This document shows positions 1 to 7,646 of a DNA stretch of 52,539 nucleotides, piece by piece. Source of the DNA: Mycoplasmoidaceae bacterium (lineage in GTDB: Bacteria; Bacillota_I; Bacilli_A; Mycoplasmatales; Mycoplasmoidaceae); the NCBI GenBank assembly GCA_024427125.1, contig JAKSVN010000004.1, forward strand, positions 1-52,539. Direction: 5' to 3'. Under the pieces are notes generated by a model. It made no database searches. It was given only the letters and a program-made list of their open reading frames with translations, and was not told the origin of the DNA. Numbering within the stretch: the stretch's first letter is position 1; each line of letters begins with the position of its first letter. The translations under genes and the position numbers were made by a program.

Positions 1-719
1 GTTTGACCAATAACTTTAGCAGTTAATTGTGAAGTATATTGAAGTGCGATTGTATCATCTGATGCTTTGTCATCAGCTGTAATTTGAATCTCATATGCTT
101 TTGGTTCATAGAACACTGGAGTAAATGATTTCGCTGGATCTATTAGATCATATGTTAATGCTGCTTCTTCTTCAATGAAGTCTCCATCATATGCTCATCC
201 TTTAAAATCTCTATTAGCTAAAACAGCATCTGGTCTAGAAACTTGTGAAAAGTTTTGTCCAGCGACGATTTCAACAGATGTTGGACCAACCAATGTTGCA
301 CCAGTTTCACCTGCTATAAAGTTTAATATTTTAGTTTGTACATTTGTTCAGTGAGCATAAACTGTTAATGAATCAGTAATTGGTGTTGTTGGTAACATTT
401 TTGTACCACCAATTGCTGCATTAAATCATCCATCAAAAGCATAACCATCTCTTGTTGCGATTGGAGCTTTGATTGAACCAAAAGGTTTGCCAGTTCTTAC
501 TTTTACACTGACATCACCTTTTATTATTCCTTCATTACCATTAAATGTAACGGTTGAATAAACACCATTATCTCTTTCATCAGCGGTGTTAGCTGAAGTG
601 TTTGTTTCAGCATTAGCATTTTTAGCGCATGATGTAATTGAAACACTAGCAAGTGTTGCAACTGCGCTCATAGAAGCGATTGCTGAAAAAATTCTAAATT
701 TTTTATTTTTTAATTTCAT
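1..719 (-). CDS. Surface lipoprotein with InlB B-type repeats (C-terminus outside window)
   Basis: Partial: the gene runs off the left edge and about 239 residues are visible. The N-terminus has a basic stretch (MKLKNKKFR), a hydrophobic core and a lipobox ending ITSC with Cys31, so the mature protein should be a diacylated lipoprotein on the outer face of the membrane. After a short linker come two InlB B-type (Listeria-Bacteroides) repeats of about 65 residues each, with the hallmarks VTFNGNEG, RDGYAFDGW and VYAHW. In-frame TGA codons fall at the conserved repeat Trp. I chose the ATG at 719 because it follows a purine-rich Shine-Dalgarno tract; an in-frame ATG at 755 would put charged residues before the signal peptide. 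It is probably cotranscribed with the upstream lipoprotein gene. InlB B repeats occur in surface and adhesion proteins; the ligand is unknown. Confidence 0.85.
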
Positions 720-720
720 A

Positions 721-753
721 TTTTTTTCCTTTTTTCCTTTTTTCCTTATTTCC
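721..753 (-). repeat. Tandem 8-bp Shine-Dalgarno repeat (GGAAAAAA units)
   Basis: Read on the minus strand, the leader of the first lipoprotein has four consecutive 8-nt units, GGAAATAA then three GGAAAAAA-type units, ending 1-2 nt before the ATG at 719. Each unit contains a possible ribosome binding site. A repeat tract in the leader of a surface protein gene is a typical substrate for slipped-strand changes; that consequence is inference. Confidence 0.7.
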
Positions 754-800
754 ATCTTTATCGGGCGCTGGAGTTCCCATTAAAATTATTTTGCTTCAAT

Positions 801-832
801 TAAGTTACGCCAACTTTAAGCTACGTCAACTA
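801..832. repeat. Imperfect 16-bp tandem duplication
   Basis: Two adjacent 16-bp units, 801-816 and 817-832, share the pattern TAAGYTACGYCAACTN with 13 of 16 identical bases. They cover the last codons and the stop of the minus-strand lipoprotein gene ending at 805. Confidence 0.6.
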
Positions 833-1851
833 CTATCTGTGCTAATTGGTCCAAACTGACCAACAAAAGTTGATTTGCATGTACCACTTATGTAAACCCC
901 TTTATAAGCAGGACAATCTTGTGTTGTGACGATTAATGTTGAATTATCATCACTATTTAAAGCGTGTGGTGGACAATTAATTTCTAATTGTGTAAAATTT
1001 CTACATTCCCACATAAAAGCAACAGCTAAGTATTCTACTTGATCAGAGATTATTAATTTTTGTGCAAAAGACGAACACAAACCCATAAAATCTTGACCTA
1101 TAATTTTTACCGGCCCTAAATCTAATGGACTATTAAATGAACTACAACCAAACATAAAACCAGATAAAATAGTTCTTATGCTTGATGGTAACACCAATTT
1201 CGAATTGAATTTGGAGCAACCAGACATAAAGCTTTCACCAATGTCCCTTAATTGTGGATTATTATTATTAAAAGTTACTGTACCAGTGAAATCTGAACAT
1301 TTATACATGAACAAATTTGGGAGCTCTGATATATCTTCACCAATCTCAATTGAATTTGCATTAAATTTATCTCTATCTATTGTTAATTGTTCACCACCAA
1401 CTAAAGAGGTTAATGATATTTGAGCACTTTCGGAACATAATGAATCCATATCAGCGATTCATTTATTACCTTCAATAGTGCAAATTACCTTGTCACCAAT
1501 TTCTGGTGCAAGAGGCTCTCACCTAGCCTTTAATTCGATATCTTCAACAATTTGTTGATCTACCATTAATTCGCCTTGTTGATTTAATCAACCAGTGAAT
1601 TTATATCCATCTCTTGTTGGTGTCGGACAAGCGATTTTATCAAAAGTAATATTCAATTCAACATATATAGAGCTAGGTTCGTCCAAATCACCTATTTTTC
1701 CACCGTTAGGATCAAAAGTTACCTTTGGTGTGGTAATGATGGGGTCGACAGGATCGACCTTACCAATGGTGCATGCAGTAATTGCTGGTGTAATCATAGC
1801 TGGAACAAATGCTATGACAGCAAATTTAAACAAATTCTTTATATGTTTCAT
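805..1851 (-). CDS. Lipoprotein with InlB B-type repeat and BspA-like repeats
   Basis: 348 residues. A signal peptide with lipobox ITAC (Cys27) predicts a surface lipoprotein. Residues about 42-110 form one InlB B-type repeat (VTFDPNGG, RDGYKFTGW, KARW). From about residue 130 there are at least four repeats of about 25 residues built on the pattern FM-x-x-C-S-x-F followed by a short beta segment, resembling BspA-like leucine-rich repeats seen in mollicute surface proteins. The ATG at 1851 has an AAGAGG site upstream. TGA-Trp codons occur inside the gene, including one near the 3' end at 826-828, so the true stop is the TAA at 805. It shares its first domain with the gene at 1-719, suggesting related functions. 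A host-binding role is inferred from the family only. Confidence 0.85.
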
Positions 1852-1861
1852 ACAACGCCTC

Positions 1862-2371
1862 TTATTTTTTCTTTTTATTTAAACTTAATGGTTTTCTACG
1901 TTTTCTAACAACTTCAGTAGGTGAAATGTTAGATGTAAGTTGTCCAGGAAGTGGAGAGTTTTCTAGAACTTCGATGCAATCTTGAACTTGTTTTGGAGAT
2001 TTTGTTGTGATGGTTAATATAATCGACATTACAACACCAACGAAAGCAACTGAGCCAAAAGCGATAAAAAGATAACTTAATCATGACAAAGAAATTAATA
2101 AAGGTTCACCCTTTTGGACATTATCTTTATTTGTAATTACGAATGGTGATCATCATTTTTGACACATTTTTAATCACACCTCTTGTTGTGTTAATTTTTG
2201 TGCAAGTAATTTGTTGAAATTAAGAATCCAACAAACAGAAATTGATAAAACTGAAATTAGCAAAAGGAAAAGCAAAACAACCGATAGAATAATGACAAAC
2301 TTTCTAAAGAAGTATTTCTTATTAACTTTTCCAATTAAATCTTGACGTTTTTTATTAGTTATAAAAGGCAT
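1862..2371 (-). CDS. Two-helix membrane protein, MPxITNKKR family (copy A)
   Basis: 169 residues, no recognised family. The N-terminus MPFITNKKR is followed by a basic segment, a long hydrophobic helix (about residues 24-48), an exposed loop of about 55 residues, a second helix (about 100-123) and a basic C-terminal tail ending in four lysines. The start at 2371 is preferred over a GTG nine bases upstream because the paralogue at 3024-3527 begins at the same point (MPYITNKKR) and an AAAGAG site is well spaced. The stop lies 10 bp from the start of the next lipoprotein gene on the same strand, so they may be cotranscribed. Function unknown. Confidence 0.8.
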
Positions 2372-2460
2372 ACAACACACTCTTTATACAAATATATATT
2401 TACAAGAATTATACAATTGTTCTTGTCAAAAAAACATTAAAAGTTTGCTAAATTAACAAT

Positions 2461-2657
2461 TATACTGTTGCATGAATTTACATATATGCATTAGTTTTTA
2501 ATTTATACTAATATTAGACAGTGTTTTTTTATCTTAATCTATACCGTGTTAGTTTGATTACACAAGAGTATAGATGAAGCTAGAAATTCAAACTAAACTG
2601 TAGAAGCTTATTTTGGGTGTTAGATGGAAGTGGGTTCGATTCCCACCATCTCCACCA
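2461..2657 (+). ncRNA. ssrA: tmRNA, 3' portion (pseudoknots and 3' half of the tRNA-like domain)
   Basis: The 3' end is a tmRNA tail: T arm GTGGG-TTCGATT-CCCAC (2630-2646), acceptor strand CATCTCC (2647-2653), then ACCA with an encoded CCA (2655-2657). Upstream, the string AAACTAAACTGTAGAAGCT closely matches what I recall of the Mycoplasma pneumoniae tmRNA. A pseudoknot like PK4 can be drawn: CTATAC 2539-2544 with GTATAG 2568-2573, and AGTTTGA 2551-2557 with TCAAACT 2588-2594. A further pairing, ACTGT 2464-2468 with ACAGT 2518-2522, suggests PK3. The RNA ends at a terminator at 2663-2691. Oddly, the 5' half (acceptor strand complementary to CATCTCC, and the tag frame) is not found between 2372 and 2560; that stretch has no GG dinucleotide. 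The 5' boundary given is arbitrary. Confidence 0.75.
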
Positions 2658-2662
2658 TAATG

Positions 2663-2692
2663 AAAAAACTGAGTTAATAGCTCAGTTTTTTG
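2663..2692 (+). terminator. Rho-independent terminator of the tmRNA
   Basis: Stem AAAAAACTGAG / CTCAGTTTTTT with a 7-nt loop, six bases after the encoded CCA. Perfect pairing and T tracts on both strands. Confidence 0.85.
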
Positions 2693-2709
2693 TTTTTCTT
2701 CTTAATAAT

Positions 2710-2745
2710 ATAATATAAAAATTTATTTATAAATTTTTATATTAT
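2710..2745. repeat. Perfect 17-bp inverted repeat (2-bp centre)
   Basis: Arms 2710-2726 and 2729-2745 are exact reverse complements and all A/T. The right arm ends two bases before a TATAAT at 2748-2753, so the palindrome occupies the -35 region of the promoter of the 22-residue peptide gene. It could be an operator; AT-rich sequence makes chance palindromes commoner, but 17 of 17 is notable. Confidence 0.7.
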
Positions 2746-2747
2746 AG

Positions 2748-2753
2748 TATAAT
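2748..2753 (+). promoter_or_regulatory. -10 box of the 22-residue peptide gene
   Basis: Consensus TATAAT with a predicted start near 2760, ten bases before the structured leader. No good -35 box is visible because the region is taken up by the inverted repeat. Confidence 0.6.
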
Positions 2754-2769
2754 CACTAAGATTTAAAAT

Positions 2770-2822
2770 ACTCTGCTCCGATGGGCGTTGCTCATCCTTG
2801 GGTTATGCCCATAGAAAGGAGT
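2770..2822 (+). promoter_or_regulatory. Structured leader with two alternative folds
   Basis: This is the most GC-rich stretch around. Fold 1 has a hairpin GATGGGC-gtt-GCTCATC (2780-2796, one G-T pair) and a hairpin TGGG-ttatg-CCCA (2799-2811). Fold 2 pairs ATGGGC (2781-2786) with GCCCAT (2807-2812), which excludes both hairpins of fold 1 and brings CTCC (2776-2779) next to GGAG (2818-2821), the Shine-Dalgarno site of the following small gene. Mutually exclusive folds with one hiding the ribosome binding site look like a riboswitch or other RNA switch. I do not recognise the class. Confidence 0.5.
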
Positions 2823-2828
2823 TTAAGT

Positions 2829-2897
2829 ATGATAAATCCAGTAAGTGGCGCTATAGCGTTATTTGCACTCATATTAGCAATAGTATGTGTGGTATAG
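2829..2897 (+). CDS. 22-residue hydrophobic peptide
   Basis: Sequence begins MINPVSGAIALF and ends IVCVV: a single predicted membrane helix with no charged residue. A very good Shine-Dalgarno site (AAAGGAG) lies 7 nt before the ATG, the structured leader is directly upstream, a promoter lies before that, and a terminator follows at 2926-2957, so it forms a complete monocistronic unit. It could be a small regulatory membrane peptide or a type I toxin. No GG-type leader is present, so it is not an obvious substrate of the C39 exporter at 22528. Real expression is inferred. Confidence 0.5.
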   Translation: MINPVSGAIALFALILAIVCVV

Positions 2898-2925
2898 CAC
2901 ACTAACTACCAAACAATTGGTAAAG

Positions 2926-2957
2926 AAAAAGAGACAGCTAACGACTGCCTCTTTTTT
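2926..2957 (+). terminator. Terminator after the 22-residue peptide gene
   Basis: Stem AAAAAGAGACAG / CTGCCTCTTTTT with a single A-C mismatch and a 7-nt loop, followed by more T. Confidence 0.7.
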
Positions 2958-3001
2958 ATCAGAGTTAACATGATAAATCCATAACTATTATATAGTAAAA
3001 C

Positions 3002-3026
3002 AAAAAAGATAGCTATGCTATCTTTA
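3002..3026 (-). terminator. Terminator of membrane protein copy B
   Basis: Perfect stem AAAGATAGC / GCTATCTTT with a 3-nt loop. It overlaps the stop codon of the minus-strand gene and is followed on that strand by a T tract. Confidence 0.8.
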
Positions 3027-3527
3027 TTTGCTAACTTTACCTTTTTTAAGTTTCTTAGGGTTAGTTGCTCTTTCTCTATAAATTTGAGTAGCATTTTTAC
3101 CAAGTTTTTTACCTGATAATGCAGCTCCTTGCATTGTACTAATACCTTTTTTAGTAGCTTTTGGTGATCTCATAGTTAGCATCAATACCATTGAAGCAAT
3201 TGATAGGCCTAGAGTTATAACTGTTCAGATAATCATGAAATATGAGAATGCTGATAGTTTAGTTCCTCAGTCATCACCTTTTTCTCAATAAATAACTAGA
3301 GGAAGAGGAGCTGTTGCTAATTCTTTTAATAAATCTTTAGCAGTACCACCCTCTCCTCATTTCTTTTCCATTAATATAGGTACATATGTAGCAATACAAA
3401 CAATAGCAAATGCTACTAATACAATTAGCGATACTACAGCAATAGAAATAATAACTTTTCTAAGCACATAACTTTGGCTAGTTTGTTTAGCTAAATGTGC
3501 TCTTTTTTTATTCGTAATGTATGGCAT
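3024..3527 (-). CDS. Two-helix membrane protein, MPxITNKKR family (copy B)
   Basis: 167 residues, a paralogue of the gene at 1862-2371: the same N-terminus (MPYITNKKR), a helix at about residues 22-48, a loop of about 45 residues with acidic and basic residues, a second helix at about 95-118, then the shared MRSPK-type junction (TKSPK in copy A) and a Lys/Arg-rich tail. A strong AAGGAG site precedes the ATG, and TATAAT at 3549-3554 (minus strand) gives a promoter. Tandem paralogues flanking the tmRNA and peptide genes suggest duplication in place. Function unknown. Confidence 0.85.
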
Positions 3528-3548
3528 GATTTTCTCCTTAATGAATAC

Positions 3549-3583
3549 ATTATATATAAATAAACAGAGTTGTTATTTATAAT
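3549..3583. promoter_or_regulatory. Divergent promoters in a palindromic spacer
   Basis: Minus-strand TATAAT (3549-3554) serves the gene starting at 3527, and plus-strand TATAAT (3578-3583) the gene starting at 3603. The sequence between them is a near palindrome: TATAAATAAACA against TGTTATTTATA, with one bulged base. Confidence 0.6.
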
Positions 3584-3602
3584 AATGATATAGAGGTTAA
3601 AT

Positions 3603-4046
3603 ATGACAAAAGGTAAGATTGCTTTATTAGCAGGTGCATGCACTATGGCTGCAACAGTTATTATTGTCCCAACAGCTGTAGCACTAAGTTCAAGATCTAA
3701 CAAGGTTACTCCAATTATTACTGAAGCAAGTAGCATAGTTGTGGGTGTACAACAGAGTGAAAACACTGTTGAATCAGTTATATCTTTTAATTGAAATTCC
3801 AAGGAAACACCCGAACCTAGAACTTTTAAATGTACTGGCTACACAATGATTGGGAGTACAAAATCAGAAATAACAATGTCACAATACCAAATTCAACCAT
3901 ATAGACATTGATTAGGCATTGATATTACATTTGATGTTACATATTCACCTTTGTCAGTATACAACCTAAATTTAGACTTCTCATTTGACATGAATGGTAA
4001 AGAACATAAAATAGGTTTCAATGACATTGTTCTATATGTTTTATAA
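3603..4046 (+). CDS. Exported protein with N-terminal membrane anchor
   Basis: 147 residues, no family recognised. Basic MTKGK is followed by a hydrophobic segment of about 25 residues (6-29), then a polar domain rich in Thr, Ser and beta-type patterns. A Cys occurs at residue 12, but the residues before it do not make a good lipobox, so an uncleaved anchor is more likely than a lipoprotein. Two TGA-Trp codons lie within the first 105 residues. A weak AGAGG site precedes the ATG. It is transcribed from its own promoter at 3578-3583. Confidence 0.7.
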
Positions 4047-4050
4047 AAAT

Positions 4051-4079
4051 TTGTAAAAAATACCATTTATCTATATAAT
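4051..4079 (+). promoter_or_regulatory. Promoter of the nusA operon
   Basis: -35 TTGTAA (4051-4056), 17-bp spacer, -10 TATAAT (4074-4079). The predicted start is near 4086, just before the leader hairpin. Confidence 0.7.
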
Positions 4080-4088
4080 ACATATACC

Positions 4089-4116
4089 ACTCAAGACGGA
4101 ACGGCTGTCTTGAGTG
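4089..4116 (+). promoter_or_regulatory. Hairpin at the 5' end of the nusA mRNA
   Basis: Perfect 9-bp stem ACTCAAGAC / GTCTTGAGT with a 9-nt loop, followed by GCTTTTATTTAT. It sits between the nusA promoter and its ribosome binding site (AAAGGA), so it is either a 5' stabiliser or an attenuator with a weak T tract. Control by NusA itself is an inference. Confidence 0.55.
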
Positions 4117-4139
4117 CTTTTATTTATAAAGGATAAAAT

Positions 4140-5615
4140 ATGGAAAAGAATAATCAATTACTTGAAATAATCAAGGAAATTGCTGATGCTAGAGAAGTAA
4201 CAGAAGAAGTTGTTATTGCTTCTTTAGAAACAGCAATGAAGAAAGCATATGAAAAAGAAACTGCATCTATTGATGAAAATCATGAAGCATATGCTGGCGA
4301 TAAGTGTGAAGTAAAGATTGATAAAGAAACAGGAAAGATTTCTTTATATCGTCTTTTCACAGTTATTGATGATGCCTCAGTACCTGAATGAATTGATCCA
4401 GATACTGGAGAAAAAGAAAAAGACTACAATGACTACAACCAAAAGTTATTATCTGAAGCTAAGAAAATGGATAAGAACGCTAAGGTTGGAGACATTGTTA
4501 AAGAATATATTGATATCAACACATTACCTAAACGTGTTGTTACACATATGTTATTAGTCTTTAAACAAGGTGTATCTATTGAATCAAATAAGAACATCTA
4601 TAAAGAATGAGCACCAAAGATTGGTACTATTATTTATGCTGAAGTAGAAAAGATAGACCCAAAGAGTAAACTTATCCAAGTAAACTTGGGTAAGACATAT
4701 GGAGTAGTAAGAAGATTGGATGCTAATCCAGATGAAAGACTATTACCTGGTGCAAAATATAAGTTTGTTATTAAAGATGTTAAAGAACAAACTAAAGGAT
4801 GACCAGTTGAATTATCAAGAGCTAGTGGGTTAATCGTTTCAGATTTATTACACACTAACATTCCTGAAATTCAAACAGGTGTAGTAGAAATTAAGAAAGT
4901 TGGTAGAGTTGCTGGATATAAGACAAAAGTAGCAGTTAAATCTAACCAACCAGGAATTGATGCTATAGGTGCTTGTATTGGTGCAAGAGCTGATAGAATT
5001 AGACCAATTCTACAAGAAATGGGTTCTGAAAAGATTGAATTTGCTAACTGAGATGAAGAAATTGGTAAATTCATTGTTAACATCTGTAATCCAGTTCCAG
5101 TATATGGTTATCATATTGATGAACCAGTATTTGAAGAAGATTCTGAAACTGGTAAGAAAAAAGAAGTATCAGGAAGAAAAATTACATTAATAACATCTGA
5201 TGATTATAGAGTTGCTCTATTAATTGGATTAAAAGGTAAAAATGTTAAGATCTTATCTCAATTATTAGAAGCAGACATTGATGTTATTTCTGTTGATACA
5301 GCTAAAGAAGAAGCTGTTGACTATGTTAAGGTTGAAAGAATTGTTACACCAACTGCTGTTGATGCAACTAAGAAAGAAAAACCAGTTAACAAATTTAGTT
5401 CAACAATTGATAAATATAAATCTTCAAATGCTGATATTCTTGAATCAATTAACAAAACAAATGAAGTTGTTGATGATGCAACTAAAGCAGTTCCGGTTGA
5501 AGAAGTTGTAGAAGAAGATGAACAACCAATTGAAATCAGTAATGAAGAACTTAGTTCTTACGCTGAAGATTTAGCAGCACTAGACGAACTAACAAAAGAT
5601 GTTAAGAAGAAATAA
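4140..5615 (+). CDS. nusA: Transcription termination/antitermination factor NusA
   Basis: 491 residues. NusA binds RNA polymerase and nascent RNA and modulates pausing, termination and antitermination. The order is typical: N-terminal polymerase-binding domain (about 1-140, with VVIASLETAMKKAY), S1 domain (about 155-225), then KH domains with GIDAIGACIGARADRI (about 272-287). The last 90 residues are a low-complexity acidic tail rich in Glu, Asp and Val, longer than in the Bacillus protein. A clear AAAGGA site precedes the ATG. It heads the nusA-43aa-infB-rbfA operon; the ylxR and ylxQ genes usual in Firmicutes are absent between nusA and infB. Confidence 0.97.
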
Positions 5616-5625
5616 GGATTAACAT

Positions 5626-5757
5626 ATGAAAAAGGAAAATAAAAAGAAAAAGGATTACAAGTTTAATCTAAAAGCTTGATTAATAGCATCCACTTTTAGT
5701 ATTATTTCTGCAGCATTAGGTGTTGCAAACTTAGTATTACATTTCACAAATAAATAA
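5626..5757 (+). CDS. 43-residue single-helix membrane peptide
   Basis: Starts [18 protein letters not shown], strongly basic, followed by one hydrophobic helix (about 18-38) and a short tail. One TGA-Trp codon lies in the helix. It lies 10 bp after nusA, whose end carries AAGGATTAAC as a ribosome binding site, and 17 bp before infB, in the position where other Firmicutes have ylxR/ylxQ. No family recognised. The basic cytoplasmic tail could touch nucleic acid or the ribosome; that is speculation. Confidence 0.65.
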
Positions 5758-5774
5758 AATTTAGGAGGTTTATC

Positions 5775-7616
5775 ATGGCTAAACCAAATAAGAAAAAACA
5801 ACAAGATACCAGAAAATCAGTTGATATTAAAAAACAAATGAAAACCATTAAGACAGGAGTCCAAAATGGTGTATTTGTTTTTACTGGTCCATTAACTGTA
5901 GCAGAATTTGCTAGCAAGCTAAACAAACCAGCAACTGAAATTATTAAGTATTTCTTTATGAAGGGTAAAGCTTACCCTTTAACAAAGTTACTTACTGAAG
6001 AAGAAATGGGTGAAATTTGTTTAGAATTTGACCTAGACTTTGAAAAGAAATTACAACTTGATGAAACAAATGTAATTGATAATCTTATTGTTGAAGATAA
6101 AGAAGAAGATAAAGTAAAAAGAGCTCCTGTTGTAACTATCATGGGCCATGTAGACCATGGTAAAACAACATTATTAGACAATATTAGAAAAAGTCATGTG
6201 ACCGCTTCTGAATTCGGTGGTATTACTCAACATATTGGTGCTTACCAAATAGAAAGAAACGGTAATCCTATTACCTTTATAGATACTCCAGGCCATGAGG
6301 CCTTTACAGAAATGCGTGCTAGAGGAGCAAGCATTACTGATGTAGTAGTTTTAGTAGTAGCTGCTGATGATGGTATTAAACCACAAACAGAAGAAGCTAT
6401 TGACCATGCTAAAGCAGCTAAAGTACCAATCATTGTGTTTATTAATAAAATGGATAAACCAGATGCTAAAGCAGATAAAGCCTTATCAGATTTATCAGAA
6501 AAAGGCTTAGTTGCTGAAGAATGAGGTGGAGATACTTTAGTAGTTAAAGGATCTGCTTTAAAAGGACAAGGTATTCCTGAATTACTAGATGCGATTCTAA
6601 CTTTAACAGAAATGCAAGAATTAAAAGCCAATCCTAATAGAGATGGTATGGGAACTTGTATTGAAGCTAATATGGATAAAGGTCTTGGACCTGTTACCAC
6701 ATTACTAGTACAAAATGGTACCATTAGAAAAGGTGACTTTATCGTGTTAGGAGAAGTATATGGTAGAGTTAGAGCAATCTTTAACGACCTAGGAAAAGAA
6801 TTAAAATTTGCTATTCCTGGGCAACCAGTTAAAATAACTGGATTATCAGAAGTTCCAGTTCCCGGAAGCAAGTGAATAGTAATTAAGGATGAAAATTTAG
6901 CAAAAGAACTTGCTAAAAAAGTAAAAGAGAAAAATGTCAACATCTTTAGAAGTCAAATAAAACAAATTGATCCTAATGATACTAGTAAGAGACTTAACCT
7001 TGTTATTAAATGTGATGTCCAAGGTTCATTAGAAGCAATTAAAGGAATGCTAGAAAAAGTTAAGATTGAAGGTGCAACAATTGATATTGTAAGAGCTGCA
7101 ATTGGTGCTATCTCTGAATCAGATATTCAATTAGCTAAAGCTTCTAAAGCACACATTATTGGATTTAATGTTAGACCAAGCAAAGACATCAAAGACTTAG
7201 CACATGAACAAATGGTTAAATTCTACTTCTACAATGTCATTTACAAACTTAAAGAAGATGTTATAAACATGCTATATGGATCTTTAGATCCAATCTCAGT
7301 AGATGAAGATTTAGGTGAATGTGAAGTTAAACAAACTTGAAAGCACTCTGCTGTAGGAACTATTGCTGGTGTAGCTGTAACGTCAGGAAAAGTTACAAGA
7401 AACGCAATGGCAAGAGTTATTCGTGATGGTAAAGAAGTTTACCACAATGAAATAGCTTCCCTACGTCATGGCAAAGAAACTATTAATGAAGTAACATCTG
7501 GGCATGAATGTGGAATCGTTATTAAAAATTTTAATGATGTTAAAGTTGGAGATATTATACAAATCTACAAAACAGTAGACAAGTCTGCTAAAGATATAGC
7601 AGAAGCAAAAAAATAA
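5775..7616 (+). CDS. infB: Translation initiation factor IF-2
   Basis: 613 residues. GTPase that brings initiator tRNA to the 30S subunit and promotes subunit joining. An N-terminal IF2_N domain (about 40-90) is followed by the G domain: G1 GHVDHGKT (124-131), G3 DTPGHE (170-175), G4 NKMD (224-227). Domains II-IV follow with typical SDIQLAKAS and SGKVTRNA stretches, ending at DIAEAKK. The protein lacks the long variable N-terminal region of proteobacterial IF-2, as expected in mollicutes. An AGGAGG site is placed 8 nt before the ATG. In-frame TGA codons fall at Trp positions. Confidence 0.98.
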
Positions 7617-7646
7617 CTTTTATAATAATAAAGAAAGGTGGTTGTT

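Noticed and set aside
703..780. 25-codon frame (minus strand) from ATG 780 overlapping the lipoprotein start at 719
   Set aside because: Its Lys/Gly-rich translation just reads the GGAAAAAA tract; no ribosome binding site of its own is visible.
2829..2897. 22-residue peptide as a bacteriocin precursor for the C39 exporter
   Set aside because: It has no polar leader and no double-Gly cleavage site, and lies 20 kb away.
6242..6943. Long open frame antisense to infB
   Set aside because: It mirrors the codon pattern of infB, contains no recognisable domain, and infB is conserved through the whole stretch.
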